Of a stretch of DNA of 64,000 bases, positions 38,686 to 49,577 are shown piece by piece. The stretch comes from Polytrichum commune (Eukaryota > Streptophyta > Polytrichopsida > Polytrichales > Polytrichaceae): contig OX485808.1 of the NCBI GenBank assembly GCA_950295325.1, forward strand, positions 17,938,527 to 18,002,526, read 5' to 3'. The notes beneath the pieces were generated by a model. It was not told where the DNA came from. It saw nothing but the letters and a program-made list of their open reading frames with translations, and did no database searches. The first letter of the stretch is position 1, and every line of letters starts with the position of its first letter. The position numbers were made by a program, and so were the translations under genes.

Positions 38686-39791
38686 CATTGCTCAAAATTG
38701 AAGTCTTCAGTGCCCTTCAAATGGGTTTTGGGACTTCAAAAAATACCTCAAGGAAAACAACCCTTCAAAACATAATCCTCATGTCTAAGTGCTCCCTTCA
38801 CTTGAAGTGCTGGATAAATAGTACCCTTCAAGTATTGTTCATCATCTCAAGTAGCCGTTTAACTCCGGCTGTCTAACTTTGGGCTCCAGATCTCATATCC
38901 AAATGGGAATTAGTCCAGATGGGAATTGTATGTTGATAGGTTTGGTTGTGAGAAAGTGCATACTTTGCACTATGACTCTATGCCTGGGTGTGATGTAGGG
39001 GGCTTGTTGGAGGATTGCATCACCCTTGGTAGACTATACATCCAAAAGGTTATTGACTCACTAAATGATCGCTTTTAATGCGACTTGCCCATTTTTAATG
39101 CGGCCAAGCTTTTCAGCCCAAAACACTATCCCATGGATGCATTGGATTGAGGCACTTTAACTGAGCAATGGTTGAACCGGTTGGTGACACATTTCAAGTG
39201 GAGCTCTGTTCTTGTTGATCAAGCCAATGCAGAGTTGCTCGAATTTGTGGAGATGTTATCTTCAGTTTGTCAACACCGAAGTATGCATGAAGATTGGGTT
39301 TTTTGAGGCCGTGACCGAGAGTTTAAGATCAATTGGCCAACCCTAATGTCGCTATGGCAAGCCATACTTGTGATCCCTACTAGCACTGTTGTTTGTAAGC
39401 GTGGTTTTTCAAAGCAGAATTGGGTTAAGAGCGAAAGGAGAACATGCCTAAACCTTAACACACTTGATGCATTGATCAGGGTTAGCCTAAACAGTTTGGG
39501 AGTTGAATTCATGAATTGGAATGACATTTTTGACACTTGGAAAACCGCTACAGTAACCAACAAGTGTAGGGCATTGTCACTTCAAGAGGTGGAGTTAGAT
39601 AGTTGATTCTCCATTATTTCATTGTACTAGAAGCATGTACCATGCAAATCATGCATAATAATATAAGTTTTATATTTCTTTGAAAAGTTTCCATTGACAT
39701 CCTAGATTTAGATATGCCCTTCAATTGCAATGCTGAAATTTCAGAGCCCTTCAAAATGAAATTCATATGAGGGCTTCAATTTTGAGCACTG
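38686..39791 (+). mobile_element. Internally deleted hAT element, TSD TTTGTATG
   Basis: Ends CATTGCTCAAAATTGAAG (left) and CAGTGCTCAAAATTGAAG (right, reverse complement) form an 18-bp TIR with one mismatch. TTTGTATG stands at 38678-38685 and at 39792-39799. Unit 1 has no insertion at this point (near 20990). Terminal CA..G, 8-bp duplication and a hAT dimerisation domain inside all agree. Confidence 0.88.
38930..39606 (+). pseudogene. hAT transposase C-terminal remnant (hATC dimerisation region)
   Basis: Broken frame with pieces such as DCITLGRLYIQKVIDSLNDR and INWPTLMSLWQAILVIPTST, then the uninterrupted end (39346-39606) with VVCKRGFSKQNWVKSERRT and LNTLDALIRVSL. The latter is the hATC motif of ZNF862-like hAT transposases (S/T...ER.FS..N..K...R..L....LD.LIR...). 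Several stops lie upstream. The N-terminal BED finger and DDE core are deleted. Confidence 0.75.
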
Positions 39792-39830
39792 TTTGTATGT
39801 ATCAACTACATTAAATATGATATTTAGTGT

Positions 39831-41100
39831 TTGATTGTATTTAGTGTTGTTACCACCCTATCATGTTCAATACTAATTTTCAATTTTTTGATATTTAGTG
39901 TTAGACATGAATGCGCCGCCACCTTTCCTACTGCCACCTCCTCTCCTATGAAACAATCCTCTTCAATAGCTTCTAGGTTTCTACCTACTCCACGGGGAGT
40001 CATCACAAAATATCAAGATGAAGCTCCGCAGCTGTGAGATCAAGGAGGTATGATTTATGTGAGAAAAGTAGAAGCTGTCCTCAGCTCCAAACCTCATGTG
40101 GTACACAACTTCGCTCCTAGCTTGAGCTTCTGGTTCTTTTTCTTCTCTTCTCTTCTCTTCTCTTCTTTTCTCTCGTTGTGTGTCATTACACCAAAAGTTA
40201 CAGTGCCTTTGCAAATTGGGAAATTGTACAAACAACGAAGGAAAATTATTAGAGTGAAAATTGACCTCATTGAAGTAAACACTTGGCAAAACACACCACT
40301 GACGGACGGTCACTGGTCCGGGAAACTCATCAACCCGGGGAAGAGTTTTTTTTGTAATTTGCTGCAGATTCGGTTGAAGATGTCAACCAGAAGGTAGATT
40401 GTGATAGTTTATCATACGCGAGAAAAGCTATGATTAGATCAGGCATGTCTTTGGCTATTAATGGTACTTGGAGTGTGCAACAACTTTTTCCACATCTTCA
40501 AGACATAATAGGAAAATATCGGCAAATTTTTGAAGGGCAATACGTGCCATCTTCAACTTGAGAACTATGTTTTCCTTTTATTGATGTAAATACAATATTT
40601 TTAATGTTCAAACTTTTTGTTTTCATTATATGTGACTCTTACATGCTATGAATTGTTTTAAAAATGGTTGTGTTCTATTTTCAAGCTCAAATGTTAGAAT
40701 GCTTGATTTTACATGTTAAGTGTTTGGAATGTTGGATGGCTCCCACATACTAAATAGATCCCATTTTGATATTATTGGTTTCATATGAATGCTAAGAATG
40801 TACTTGCTTGAATGTAATGTTGAATTCATCTAATGTTATTATTGAATTGTATTTTCCATCCGAATTGTATTTGTTTTCATGTTGGAACGCTTAAATATAA
40901 GAAGGTTGGAATGCTAGGAGATATGTTAGAATTCTTCTTTTATCATTGTTAATTTTTTCTCATATCTAACACTAAATTCATGCATGTAACTTCCACATAT
41001 TACTATACTAGTTGAAATTTAGTGTTTGAATTCACGGTTAATGTTACTTACTTTCATAGGGTTGGTGACATTTAGTGTATGCGTTCGTACTTAGTGTATC
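39831..41100. other. Insert specific to unit 2 with exon-like coding pieces and a TCTTC microsatellite
   Basis: Unit 1 has a different 180 bp here. Both edges carry TTTAGTGT/ACACTAAA-like sequence. A plus-strand frame after a TTGCTGCAG acceptor (about 40370-40561) encodes SYARKAMIRSGMSLAINGTW and SVQQLFPHLQDIIGKYRQIF before a stop; it looks like a terminal exon, but I do not recognise the protein. A TCTTC-rich microsatellite lies at 40138-40172. It could be a captured host-gene fragment. Confidence 0.4.
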
Positions 41101-41581
41101 TAACACTAAATATCATATTTAGTGTAGCTACTCCCGTCTTCTTAAAATCCAGACCCACCTATTAACCTCCTCCTCCCGGTTAGCAAGGATGGAGTCCTCT
41201 TGATTCTTCAACCACAAGCGAAGCTAAGTGGGTGAGGCAGAGTTTCTCTTGAACCCTAAAGGCGAAGCTCTTGCAATCTTATAATTGTATGTTAGTTTCT
41301 TCTGATGCCGAAATTGCAGATTGTAGCAACGAGATTTTACAAAACAGGAACATAATTTTTTGGCAAAGTTGCACAGCTCCTTTAGGAATCATGCAATGCT
41401 TTTATCCTAAATAAACAAAGATCACATTCACCACAGTTACATTGAAACAGCATGTTGTTGAATGTTGCTACTGCAGCAGAAATGAAACCCAACGTGTGCA
41501 TAACTACTAATTGGATCTACGTGCTACTTCTCGTAGAGCATCATCAATTTCAAGGAAGACGGTAGTATACCCAGTTCAATT

Positions 41582-42430
41582 CTGCAGTCACTTTTCTCCC
41601 ACTTAACCTTGCATTCTGTGCACTCCTGTGCCCACCTTCATCCCAAAGCATATCTTCAACGAGGGTCCATCTATCCACTCCCTTCCGCATTGCTTCATAA
41701 GCCCCACCATCAGCTTGGCAGTCATGATCTCGATGCTGGGCATCTTGCAAAATGATGCACTCGTGAAGACTCCAATTGGTTTGACATGCATAAACCCTGA
41801 TTGTGTGAGGATTGGATGAATCTATCTCCTCCAAACTAGTCAGATCTAGATCTAGAACCATGGTGAGGGGAAAAGGAAGCAATCATTTGAAGAGCAATGC
41901 TTGTTCGCAACCCATACAAAAATTCCCGCACACAAGACACATTATCTCTGAGCATTTACAAACATAAGATCACAAACATAACTCACTGTAGCTTGTGGTT
42001 ATGGGTGAGTTTTCATGTATTTTCTAGAATCTAGTGGGTGAGCGGCCTACATGGGATCTTATCCTAAATATACCAAATAGTGAGGGTGATACTAATTCAA
42101 GTCACATGCATAATGTAACCAAATCTAAAAGATAACGAGTGCTGAAGTTGCTACTGAGTGACACTAAACCCATGACTATGGTAAATTCTAGGCTCATTTA
42201 CCATAGGTTTCAAGAAATTTAGTGCATGCTTGTGATTAGTGCGTGCTACATGCTTGTTAGTGAATAATGTCAAGTGTTGATACTTTTAGTGATTAGTACC
42301 AAGTGCCAATACTTTAAGTAAATATTGCCAAGTGTTGAGATGAACAATGCTTCCTAGATCATTTTGGTGACACTAATTCATAGCGAAAAGGAATTTGGTA
42401 TCACCTCCATGAACTTCCCACCCTCACTAA
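41582..42430. other. About 850 bp present only in unit 2
   Basis: Unit 1 runs straight from CCCAGTTCAATT to CCACACTCACTAATTGG, so this is an insertion here or a deletion there. A minus-strand frame is open (41550-41882), and another frame of the same strand reads MHVKPIGVFTSASFCKMPSI; neither is recognised. No clear inverted ends. Confidence 0.45.
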
Positions 42431-42597
42431 TTTCCCACACTCACTAATTGGTATATTAGTGTAGTTTTCCAAAAGTCTCGAACTTGACATGGTTACATTA
42501 TATCTCCAACTCAACTAGTTCATCTATAACTAGCAGTTGGATCTCCATGTTCATTGAATTGGGGGGCAAAACAACATCCCTCGATGCCAAATGGTAG

Positions 42598-42929
42598 TAC
42601 ACTCTAAACTATGTAATATCGTGCTGGTGACAACCATAGTGCACGTGATATTAAGGAGTTTTGTAGTGCTAACATTGATGTGTGATAAAAGAGAATTAGT
42701 GTAGTGTGTGAAATTATGGAATAACACAAAGTCAACATTGCAATAATGACAACGATGACAAGTGGTGCATGTGAGCGTGTGGTTTGAATTCTCCGATGGT
42801 TTATTGTAATGTTAAAACCCATGATGTATGGGAAAGAAACGTGACAACGAGTGAGATTTAAACTGAGAACACGGGAGATAAGAGAAGGAGTGACGTTAGG
42901 CATGTTGATATTACAGAGTTTAGAGTGAA
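42598..42929. mobile_element. MITE family A, copy 3
   Basis: Nearly identical to 21837-22169 with the same ends; its counterpart in unit 2. Confidence 0.65.
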
Positions 42930-43245
42930 ATTTAATGTAGCTTAAGGGCCGCTTTACACTACGGTGGAGAAGTCCTCCGGTCAAGAATTCCAGGGTAATT
43001 CTGAAATTTGATTGGCCGAGAGTGACACTCTTGTCCGGTGGTGGTTTACACTACGGCCAAGAGTCCATTGGTGGAGAACTTTGTACATGGATGAAATAAT
43101 GACATGGTTGGCAACGTGGCGACACTTTTTTCAAAGGGAGTTCTCCAGAGGTCAAGTTTCTTGGGCAACCTCAAAGCCTCGGACAAGAAACTTGGCCTCC
43201 GGAGAACTCCAACTTCAATAAAATATTTCTTCCTTAGAGAAATCT

Positions 43246-43660
43246 CTCGGGGGGTGCACTTCATTGTCAAGTTGAACACCACCTGCGATAAATAAAATCT
43301 ACTTTCTACATAAAGCATCACCAAAATGGGTCAAATTTTTATCAATTGTTTTTCATGAGTAGATATACACGGTATCTATTACATAGTAAAAAATAATAAC
43401 CAAATTTGATGATTTTTTTTAATAAAATTTATAAAACATACCATTTCTAACTAGAATGATGCAAAATTGAACTAAAACAATTACTACAAAAATTAAGATG
43501 CTTACAAATTTCAAAAAATATATTAAAAATATATTATCAATGGTTATGCATATGTAGAAAAAATATCATAATTTTTAGAATCATATATGGCATATAATAT
43601 AGGTTAGCAAACTTTTATCGCACGTGGTTATGAAACGTAAGGGGCTGTGATCGCCCCAAG
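43246..43660. mobile_element. CTCGGGG-type MITE, TSD AGAAATCT, nested in the PIF-like element
   Basis: AGAAATCT at 43238-43245 and 43661-43668, a perfect 8-bp duplication. Ends CTCGGGGGGTGCAC and (reverse complement) CTTGGGGCGATCACA. Interior AT-rich, related to 22469-22825. Confidence 0.75.
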
Positions 43661-45077
43661 AGAAATCTTTGCATTATTGTTCTCCCTCTTTAGAATGACA
43701 TTTTTGGGAAATACAAAAAAGTCGTATTATCGAGGTGTCGTCTTCTCTTTAATATGACAAATGACATAAAGTTGTCATACTATTGAGGGAATACAAAAAC
43801 ATAAGTAATATGAGCTTAAAATATATACAACAAGTTTAAGCAATATAGATGGTATGAAATAATAACTCCAGACAATTACAAATATTCTCAAGCACTCTTA
43901 AAGTAAGAGTCCAAAGGTCTTTGGTGTTGCCTACCCAAGTTAGCAATTGTCATCTTATCTTAATTCCCATCTAACTTTTGGAAACTAATAATTTCATTAA
44001 CATCAAAATATAAAGAGTTCTCTAAAAAGAAACTAGACAACAATGATGCATGACATTTAGCATCAAGATATTGGTGATACTATATCACCCGTGTACAAGG
44101 CAACATACTAGGCATGATGCCACTCTCACCCTAACCATGTCCATTCTACACTAGTAACCACTAACCCTAATTACCATTAAGTTCCCAACAATAAGTGAAG
44201 TTCCCAAGTAGTTCCCAAGTAAAAATGGATGTATTTTAAATGTACATTATATAGATGAAAGGAATTCTAGCATTAACTACCTCTTTAATATGACAAAACG
44301 GAGATTCTATATGTTGCACTATCGAATGTTGTAGTCGTATAAAAGAAGGAGTTTTGAACTAAAAAGTTTGGTCTCGTAAAAATGTGTCGTAATATTGAGG
44401 GTGTCCTATAAACGAGTGTCGTATCAATGAGTTTGGACTATACCAACATGTTATTTCTTTAAAATCAATAAGAAGATAAATTTTCCTACTTAAATACCTT
44501 AATTTGGATGTATTAGGGGCCATTCACGGTTGGGGTACTACTTTTGGCCGTCTAACGGAAAACGGACTTTTTTGGATAACTTCACATGCTTGGTATGCTT
44601 AGATTTGTATTGTGAAGCATATTTTGGATCATACCTACATTTCATACTCCATATCGAGTACACTGACAAAGTTAATTTAGAAGGAATAGGGTCATCTAAG
44701 ATATCCTTTTGATTCCTTAAAGGACATTCAGGAGTGTTGTCTTAATTGTTCACCTTAGGATCAAGGAATGAAAAGGACAACAAGAATCAATCGAAACGAT
44801 CCCAAATTTTTTCCTCACACTCATCGTTCAAATGTGTACCAATAGAACCAAATATGTATTGAATAGCAATTGCCCAACTTTACATGTGGCACCAAACATG
44901 TCCAAATATACATATACTCACGGCCACACGTAAAAGGAACGTCTAGTATTAGAATTGGACAAAAAAATTTATATGAATGGACACATGACACTTTTACTAA
45001 GGTACCAAGATACATAACAGGAAATAATTGACCACCAATGCACACCTAACTAGCAAAAAAATGCCACTGATGTGGCC

Positions 45078-45096
45078 TAGGGTTTAGGGTTTAGGG
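45078..45096 (+). repeat. Interstitial telomere repeat (TTTAGGG type)
   Basis: TAGGGTTTAGGGTTTAGGG, inside the PIF-like element. A similar short tract is at 60025-60043. Confidence 0.75.
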
Positions 45097-45708
45097 TGAT
45101 TATTAAATAATAATAATAATCTTTCTTGATAAAGCTTATGAACTATCTACTTATTTATGTAAAATTTATTGATCAAATAATAGTAAATCATGATAAAAAC
45201 CGAGATCAATGCGAGAAAGTCCTTAAGTCCTTTGTCCCAAAAGTAGTACCCCAACCGTGAATGGCCCCATTATAGAGGTGGAACATTTTCAAATAAATTA
45301 TTGTCATGAAAGAAGTTCTAAAACATTGCCATATACTCTTTTTCTATCAATATAAGTTTTTTAAATATCAATACAATGGTCATTTAGGGGGTAAGGTTTC
45401 TACTATGGCCAGCTTTGACCATTTTGTGAAATAGTCCGGTGGACTTCTCCTCTTGGTGAAGTTGTCCAATACACTTCTCCTCTAGGTGGTTACACTACAG
45501 CCGGTCAAGACTTCTTAAGGCATTATTTTATCGTCTTTTCATCTTCTCATGCATACCATCCCTCGCCTCAAACAACCATGTCTTGGGCGAAAATACTTGA
45601 CCGACCAGTGCACTTCTCCATCGTAGTGTAAAGCGGCCCTAAGTATATATGTACGCATGATGGAGCCTGGTAGCAGGGAATGTGGGACAATGTACAAGGA
45701 TCCCAAAG

Positions 45709-45987
45709 GGGTGGGTCTAAATACCCCCATCGAGCGTGGCTCGGAGGCCAGGTTCGGTGGGGTTCATTTTTCTGGCCCTCCCCGTTTTGGTCCCTTGGGG
45801 ACTTTTTTGGTTTTATTTTTGCTAAATTTGGGTCATGCGGCCCCAAATTACTCCAGGAAGCCCCTATGAAATCAAGTAAGGCCCCACCCAATTAAAAAAA
45901 TAGGGGGCATGTTTTACCCCAACCCTGCCACCCCCTCCCGAACCTGGCCTCCGAGCCACGCTCGATGGGGGTTTTTAGACAGATCCA
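45709..45987. mobile_element. 279-bp MITE with 40-bp TIRs, TSD TCCCAAAG/TCCCAGAG
   Basis: Unit 1 has the empty site GGATCCCAAAGTCCTCCCAT (22255). Here TCCCAAAG (45701-45708) and TCCCAGAG (45988-45995) flank an insert whose ends share CCCCCATCGAGCGTGGCTCG and then GAGGCCAGGTTCGG in inverted orientation. GC-rich. Its open frames are by-products of the TIRs. Confidence 0.8.
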
Positions 45988-46614
45988 TCCCAGAGTCCTC
46001 CCATGCAGTTAATGTGAGAATCCACTCACTTATGGAGTACTTCTACTACTGTAGCTGCTTTGCTATTATTAAATTGAAGGATACAATACCTTACCTTGAA
46101 CATTGTAAAGTTGTCTGCACACTGACTCTTCTGATATATATATATATATATATGGAACCTTTTGAAACTTGCAACACAAAACTATTTTTGTCTAAATAGT
46201 GTGGCTTACCATTCAGAGTTACGTGTTGCTATAACTTTTTCCTGACAACATCATTTTTATCATAGTCTTCGGTGTGCATACTAACTACTGATGTTATTTG
46301 GGGAAAAAGAATGATACTCTCGGTAAAATGTTATAGCAATGGGGCATAAGTACAACTCCATCCCTGCATAGGTTTAAGTGAACGTGATTCAAAATTATTT
46401 ATTAAATTTGAACTTTTTTTGAAGAAAAAAAATCATAAACATTTGAAAAAAAAACACATTGATCTACAAAGCCAAGCAATTTATGTTGCCGAAAAATATT
46501 TCAAGAAAAAGTCTACACATTTTAGAAGACGGTGCAAGTAGATATATTGAACCTATACTTGTCTAAAATTTGCTTAAAATATGATAAAGTTATATTAAAT
46601 TGATGTTTTTCCAC

Positions 46615-46638
46615 AAACCCTAAACCCTAAACCCTAAA
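46615..46638 (+). repeat. Interstitial telomere repeat (CCCTAAA x3), duplicated at 49137-49160
   Basis: AAACCCTAAACCCTAAACCC followed by TAAA, and about 35 bp of extra sequence, stand where unit 1 (23255) has only CCACAGTTTTTTGT. This looks like telomere sequence added at a repaired break; the tandem duplication then copied it. Confidence 0.75.
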
Positions 46639-49577
46639 AATGTTGTAATGGCGTCGTCAAGCTTGTATTGAATTCAAGGAATATGGAGAGAAAAATCCAA
46701 CTTCAAAATATTTAAGGTCACGAATACTTCGTCCAAAACTATGTTTAGCCATTACCTTTTGAGAATGTACTTTTCATGATAAGTTTTAAAGATCCCATCT
46801 TGATATTATATATTCGAGCACCTAACACAACAAGAGGGCACCATTAAAAAATCCAATTTATACAACACTTTGCTACTACTTTTAGGCATTGGACCATAAA
46901 ATGTATGGTTTAAGTATACCGGAGCATTTCTCTGTATACTTGACCGTGCTTTCTCCAAATGGCAACCCACACTAATTGGACAAAGTAGTTTAGTTATGTA
47001 TATTCAAACTTTTTATTAAATGACATAATTTGGGACTCACGTGAAATGTTTTGTACTTCTACTTAAAATCCGCTTCTAGAGATAATATATATTATGCCTA
47101 GGGTCATGGGTTCCCCATCAAGTCACATAGTATAACTTTGCAACGTGGGCCCTTAGGATATGAGAGTGAGATGTTGGGAGTTCAGTTTGAATCTAAGTGT
47201 CCATGTGTAGCTTTTTTAGCATCTCACTGTTATATTTTGAGAGCCCACTGAACAAGAGTTGTGAACTGCATAATGTTGTGCATGGTTCTTAAATTAAAAG
47301 GCACCAAAATGAATTGCACTTCATGTTAAGTACTTTTTTGCAGCCACATAAGTTCATTATCATGAAGAAATTGTTCTGTGGGGCTAGCTCTAATTCTTAA
47401 ATCCTACCAGATGGTCATGTATTTTCAAATTGAATCTGAGTGAGCACAACAATATCAAACCGAATATGAGTGAACACAACTCATCTATTAAATTATGCTA
47501 TGCGACCCATTTCCCACCCTAAAATTATTACAAAAAAATTATATATTTAATATAAATATGTATGTATGTGTGTATATGTATATGTATATAAATGAATACA
47601 AACATGATGTGAGCATGATCTCGTGGCTTTGAAAACAACATTTTTCTCAAAGTTGACATAATTTGGTTAGATTGATTTAAGGTATCGTGTAATTATGAGT
47701 AAGAGTCCACTTCTAGAGATACATGCCTCTCACATGCCTGCAATTCTTGGTTGGCTTCCAAGTCAAAAAGAACACTACAATGTTTATGGTATTTAGTGTC
47801 ACGTTCACTATTTGCGGAGGGCCTAAACTAGATGCCTAGAGGTCTCAATGTGTCACGCCCGCTAATTACAAAAATGATTCCATTTGTCAACACAAATAGC
47901 TTTTTTAAGTGAAAACATATCGACATTATGATATTTAGAGTAGCACATTGGGATACGGTAGATGATAGTCTTGCGTTTTAGCATGCAAGGGGTAGATATT
48001 TTTGAGGGTACTAATGGCAAGTGTCATGTGTTTACATTTTAGTATGCAAGAGGAAGATATTCTTGAGCATACTAATGACAATTATCATATGTGTACGCTT
48101 TAGTCAACTTGTAGGCCATTGTGTAACATAGGCATGTACCTCATGACACTATTCAACATGCTAATGCCAAGATATTAGTAAGTGCACTTGAATGCCAAGT
48201 GTCTTCAGTAGACATTTATAGTGAAGTTGTTAATCATCAATGCAACGTAGCAGATGTTTGAAAATAGGATAAGTGACACTATTATGCATGAGACACTAAA
48301 TACCATAAATGGTGTAGCCCAATCTTTGTATGTTGGTATTGTTTCTCTCTAAGTGAACCTAATCTAACCTTACTACTTGCAACACCACTAGATTTGTTGG
48401 CACTACCACTCGATTAAGATTGGAAATGACAAAAATGATAGTTGAGATCAACTTGTCTAGCACAGGATGGGCACATGTCAATAACTAGGATTTATGTGTA
48501 TTTGGATTTATGCATGAATTTTGGACAATTCCAACTACCAATCTCACGTACATTAAATCACAAGACTACACAAATATGGCGGTTGGTGAAAATGGAATAC
48601 AAACATCTAAAATGGTGGGTGTTGTGTCCCTGGGGGGTGGACTCTTCGTAGCATGTATGAACTGACATAAGTGTAAGAAGGGGTATTATTTGAGGCAATA
48701 GTAAACATAATATACATAAGGAAGAGGTATTATTCAGAGTTATGTGTTGCTATAACTTTTTCTTGACAACATCATTTTTATCATAGTCTTCGGTGTGCAT
48801 ACTAACTACTGATGTTATTTGGGGAAAAAGAATGATACTCTCGGTAAAATGTTATAGCAATGGGGCATAAGTACAACTCCATCCCTGCATAGGTTTAAGT
48901 GAACGTGATTCAAAATTATTTATTAAATTTGAACTTTTTTTGAAGGAAAAAAAATCATAAACATTTGAAAAAAAAACACATTGATCTACAAAGCCAAGCA
49001 ATTTATGTTGCCGAAAAATATTTCAAGAAAAAGTCTACACATTTTAGAAGACGGTGCAAGTAGATATATTGAACCTGTACTTGTCTAAAATTTGCTTAAA
49101 ATATGATAAAGTTATATTAAATTGATGTTTTTCCACAAACCCTAAACCCTAAACCCTAAAAATGTTGTAATGGCGTCGTCAAGCTTGTATTGAATTCAAG
49201 GAATATGGAGAGAAAAATCCAACTTCAAAATATTTAAGGTCACGAATACTTCGTCCAAAACTATGTTTAGCCATTACCTTTTGAGAATGTACTTTTCATG
49301 ATAAGTTTTGAAGATCCCATCTTGATATTATATATTTGAGCACCTAACACAACAAGAGGGCACCATTAAAAAATCCAATTTATACAACACTTTGCTACTA
49401 CTTTTAGGCATTGGACCATAAAATGTATGGTTTAAGTATACCGGAGCATTTCTCTGTATACTTGACGGTGCTTTCTCCAAATGGAAACCCACACTAATTA
49501 GACAAAGTAGTTTAGTTATATATATTCAAAGTTTTTATTTAATGACATAATTTGGGAGTCGCATGAAATGTTTTGTA

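Larger units (their letters stand above)
42946..45641. mobile_element. PIF/Harbinger-like element of 2.7 kb, TSD TAA
   Basis: Ends GGGCCGCTTTACACTACG (left) and GGGCCGCTTTACACTACG (right, reverse complement) are perfect for 18 bp, followed by a diverged repeat. TAA stands at 42943-42945 and 45642-45644. Unit 1 lacks the insertion (near 22182). A 3-bp TWA duplication with GGG-starting ends fits PIF/Harbinger. Near the right end CACTTCTCC and CTTCTCCTC(T) recur as subterminal motifs. No transposase is recognised. It carries a nested MITE (43246-43660) and a short telomere repeat (45078-45096). Confidence 0.75.
34940..48732. repeat. Segmental duplication, unit 2
   Basis: Collinear with 17765-27530. 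It is lengthened by insertions absent from unit 1: hAT element 38686-39791, about 1.3 kb at 39830-41100, about 850 bp at 41582-42430, PIF/Harbinger-like element 42946-45641, MITE 45709-45987, and a telomere-repeat filler at 46615. Confidence 0.8.

Noticed and set aside
45568-45891. Open frames around 45.6-45.9 kb as a gene
   Set aside because: They are created by the GC-rich inverted repeats of the 279-bp MITE.
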